Assembly (NCBI RefSeq): GCF_022095675.1
Contig: NZ_JAHYSG010000004.1
Span: forward strand, 62,001 to 126,000
DNA length: 64,000 nucleotides
Source: Dactylosporangium sp. AC04546
Lineage (GTDB): Bacteria; Actinomycetota; Actinomycetes; Mycobacteriales; Micromonosporaceae
Direction: 5' to 3'
Shown: positions 63,139 through 64,000 of the stretch, piece after piece
Numbering within the stretch: the stretch's first letter is position 1
Layout of the letters: each line of letters begins with the position of its first letter
Translations under genes and position numbers: made by a program
Notes under the pieces: model-generated
Told to the model about the DNA's origin: nothing
The model's database searches: none
What the model saw: the letters and a program-made list of their open reading frames with translations, nothing else

Positions 63139-64000
63139 GGCTCCCGCGGCACGTAGGGCGCGCCGTCCGCGTCGAGGCCATGGGTGCGCAGCCGGTCGAC
63201 GAGCGCACGGTCGACGGTCTCGTCGGCGTTGAGCAGGGCGACGAGCCGCTCGGCGGCCAGGAATGTGCCGGCGTCGACCTCGCGCCGCAGCTCGACCTCG
63301 TTGCGGAGGTCGAACAGCAACGTGGTCAGCTGGCGGGCGGCCGTCACGTCGCCTCCCGCGATCCCGCGCCGCAGGTGGGCCAGCTGAGCCCGGACCGCGG
63401 CGCCGTCAGCCGCCGTGTTGGAGTCGTGGAGCTTTTTCAGCTGCCGGGCGGCCGCCTGGTCGCCCGCTTCGGCCCGCCGTTGCAGCAGGTCCATCCGGCC
63501 GTGCGAGGCCAGCAGTTCGGCCAGGGCATCGGCGGCCGGCTGCTTGCCCGCGTCGGCCCGCGCCTGCAGCTCGTCGATAGCACCGCGATCGGCCAGGAGC
63601 GTTGCGAGGTCCTCCTCGGCCAGTTGGCTTCCGGCGTCGGCCCTGGCTCGCAGTGCGTCGGCCTCGCCATCGTCGACGAGCAGCTCGGCGAGGCGCCGGC
63701 CGGCTTCGGCATCGCCGGCGGCCGCGGCGGTGCGCAGTTCGTCGACCCGCTCGGCCAGCGCCACGATCTGGTCGTGGCGAGCCGTCGTGACGTGATCGTC
63801 CGGCGTCGTCTCCAGCTGCCGGCACAGCACGTCGAGCGCCTCCTGTACGCGTCCACCGCGGAACAGCGCGCTCGCGAGCTCGACCGCCCCCTCACCGTGG
63901 AGGTCGAGGAGCCGCCGCAACGCCTGCTCCTCGTGGCAATAGCGCATCCGGATGGCCGCCGCGAGGGCAAGGCGGCGCAGGTCCTCCGCGTCCTCGACAG
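63135..64000 (-). CDS. Helical-repeat protein (partial, runs off right edge)
   Basis: At least 288 residues. The reading frame remains open to the end of the window (VEDAEDLRRLALAAAIRMRY precedes the first internal ATG at 63947), so the true N-terminus lies outside. It consists of about 35-residue helical repeats with the pattern A-LRARADAG-A--LA-LLADRG: units near LRARADAGSQLAEEDLATLL, LQARADAGKQPAADALAELL and LQRRAEAGDQAAARQLKKL. Such solenoids act as sensors or scaffolds. Its stop overlaps the nuclease start, so the four genes form one translationally coupled operon. Confidence 0.75.
   Translation of the reverse strand, partial: VEDAEDLRRLALAAAIRMRYCHEEQALRRLLDLHGEGAVELASALFRGGRVQEALDVLCRQLETTPDDHVTTARHDQIVALAERVDELRTAAAAGDAEAGRRLAELLVDDGEADALRARADAGSQLAEEDLATLLADRGAIDELQARADAGKQPAADALAELLASHGRMDLLQRRAEAGDQAAARQLKKLHDSNTAADGAAVRAQLAHLRRGIAGGDVTAARQLTTLLFDLRNEVELRREVDAGTFLAAERLVALLNADETVDRALVDRLRTHGLDADGAPYVPREP

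Overview
The window reads as chromosomal DNA of a filamentous high-GC actinomycete, most likely Micromonosporaceae (Actinoplanes-like). The reasons are very high GC with strong third-position GC bias, frequent GTG and TTG starts, ATGA/GTGA gene overlaps, a PucR-type regulator directly upstream of fabD-fabH-acpP-fabF, an actinobacterial DUF3145 gene, a SigB/SigF-family sigma factor and an ANTAR/PP2C signalling protein. Genus is inference; no rRNA or marker set is present.

Layout. 1-13.9 kb is mixed housekeeping and signalling: a DrrA-type ABC ATPase cut by the left edge; cysteine dioxygenase, rhodanese and Smr genes that overlap; an M28 metallopeptidase with a membrane domain; an ANTAR-GAF-PAS-PP2C phosphatase; a GT4 glycosyltransferase; a sigma factor; then a minus-strand run of phosphoesterase, BON, nucleotidyltransferase and hemerythrin genes. 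14.0-17.3 kb is an arginine block: an arginine dihydrolase/dimethylargininase-family enzyme overlapping ornithine aminotransferase, facing a bacterial nitric oxide synthase oxygenase. 17.8-31.2 kb is a galactoside block: a YtfQRT-YjfF-type importer, a secreted GH27 alpha-galactosidase, deoR-galT-galK and a second, CUT1-type sugar importer. 31.2-39.8 kb holds three hairpins, a HelD-like ATPase, DedA, assorted enzymes, DUF3145 and a GH3 lipoprotein.

39.8-45.1 kb is the fatty-acid cluster fasR-fabD-fabH-acpP-fabF, ending in what looks like an internally deleted acyl-CoA carboxylase beta gene. 45.1-53.1 kb holds a GH5 mannanase-like enzyme, a second HelD-like ATPase, a ParA plus SAP-like pair, an ankyrin-type protein, an unusual tRNA candidate and a rhomboid-like/DUF1269-like fusion.

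53.1-58.1 kb carries an MMPL exporter with its own two-component system. It is bracketed by near-identical 34-bp direct repeats, and the right one lies in the broken end of a B12-binding/radical SAM gene. 58.3-64.0 kb is a tightly overlapped minus-strand operon, running off the right edge: a helical-repeat protein, a DUF559-like nuclease, a winged-helix protein and a 1052-residue protein with two P-loop ATPase domains, the second HerA/FtsK-like. It resembles anti-phage defence machinery but matches no named system I know, and is the best candidate for an undescribed system.
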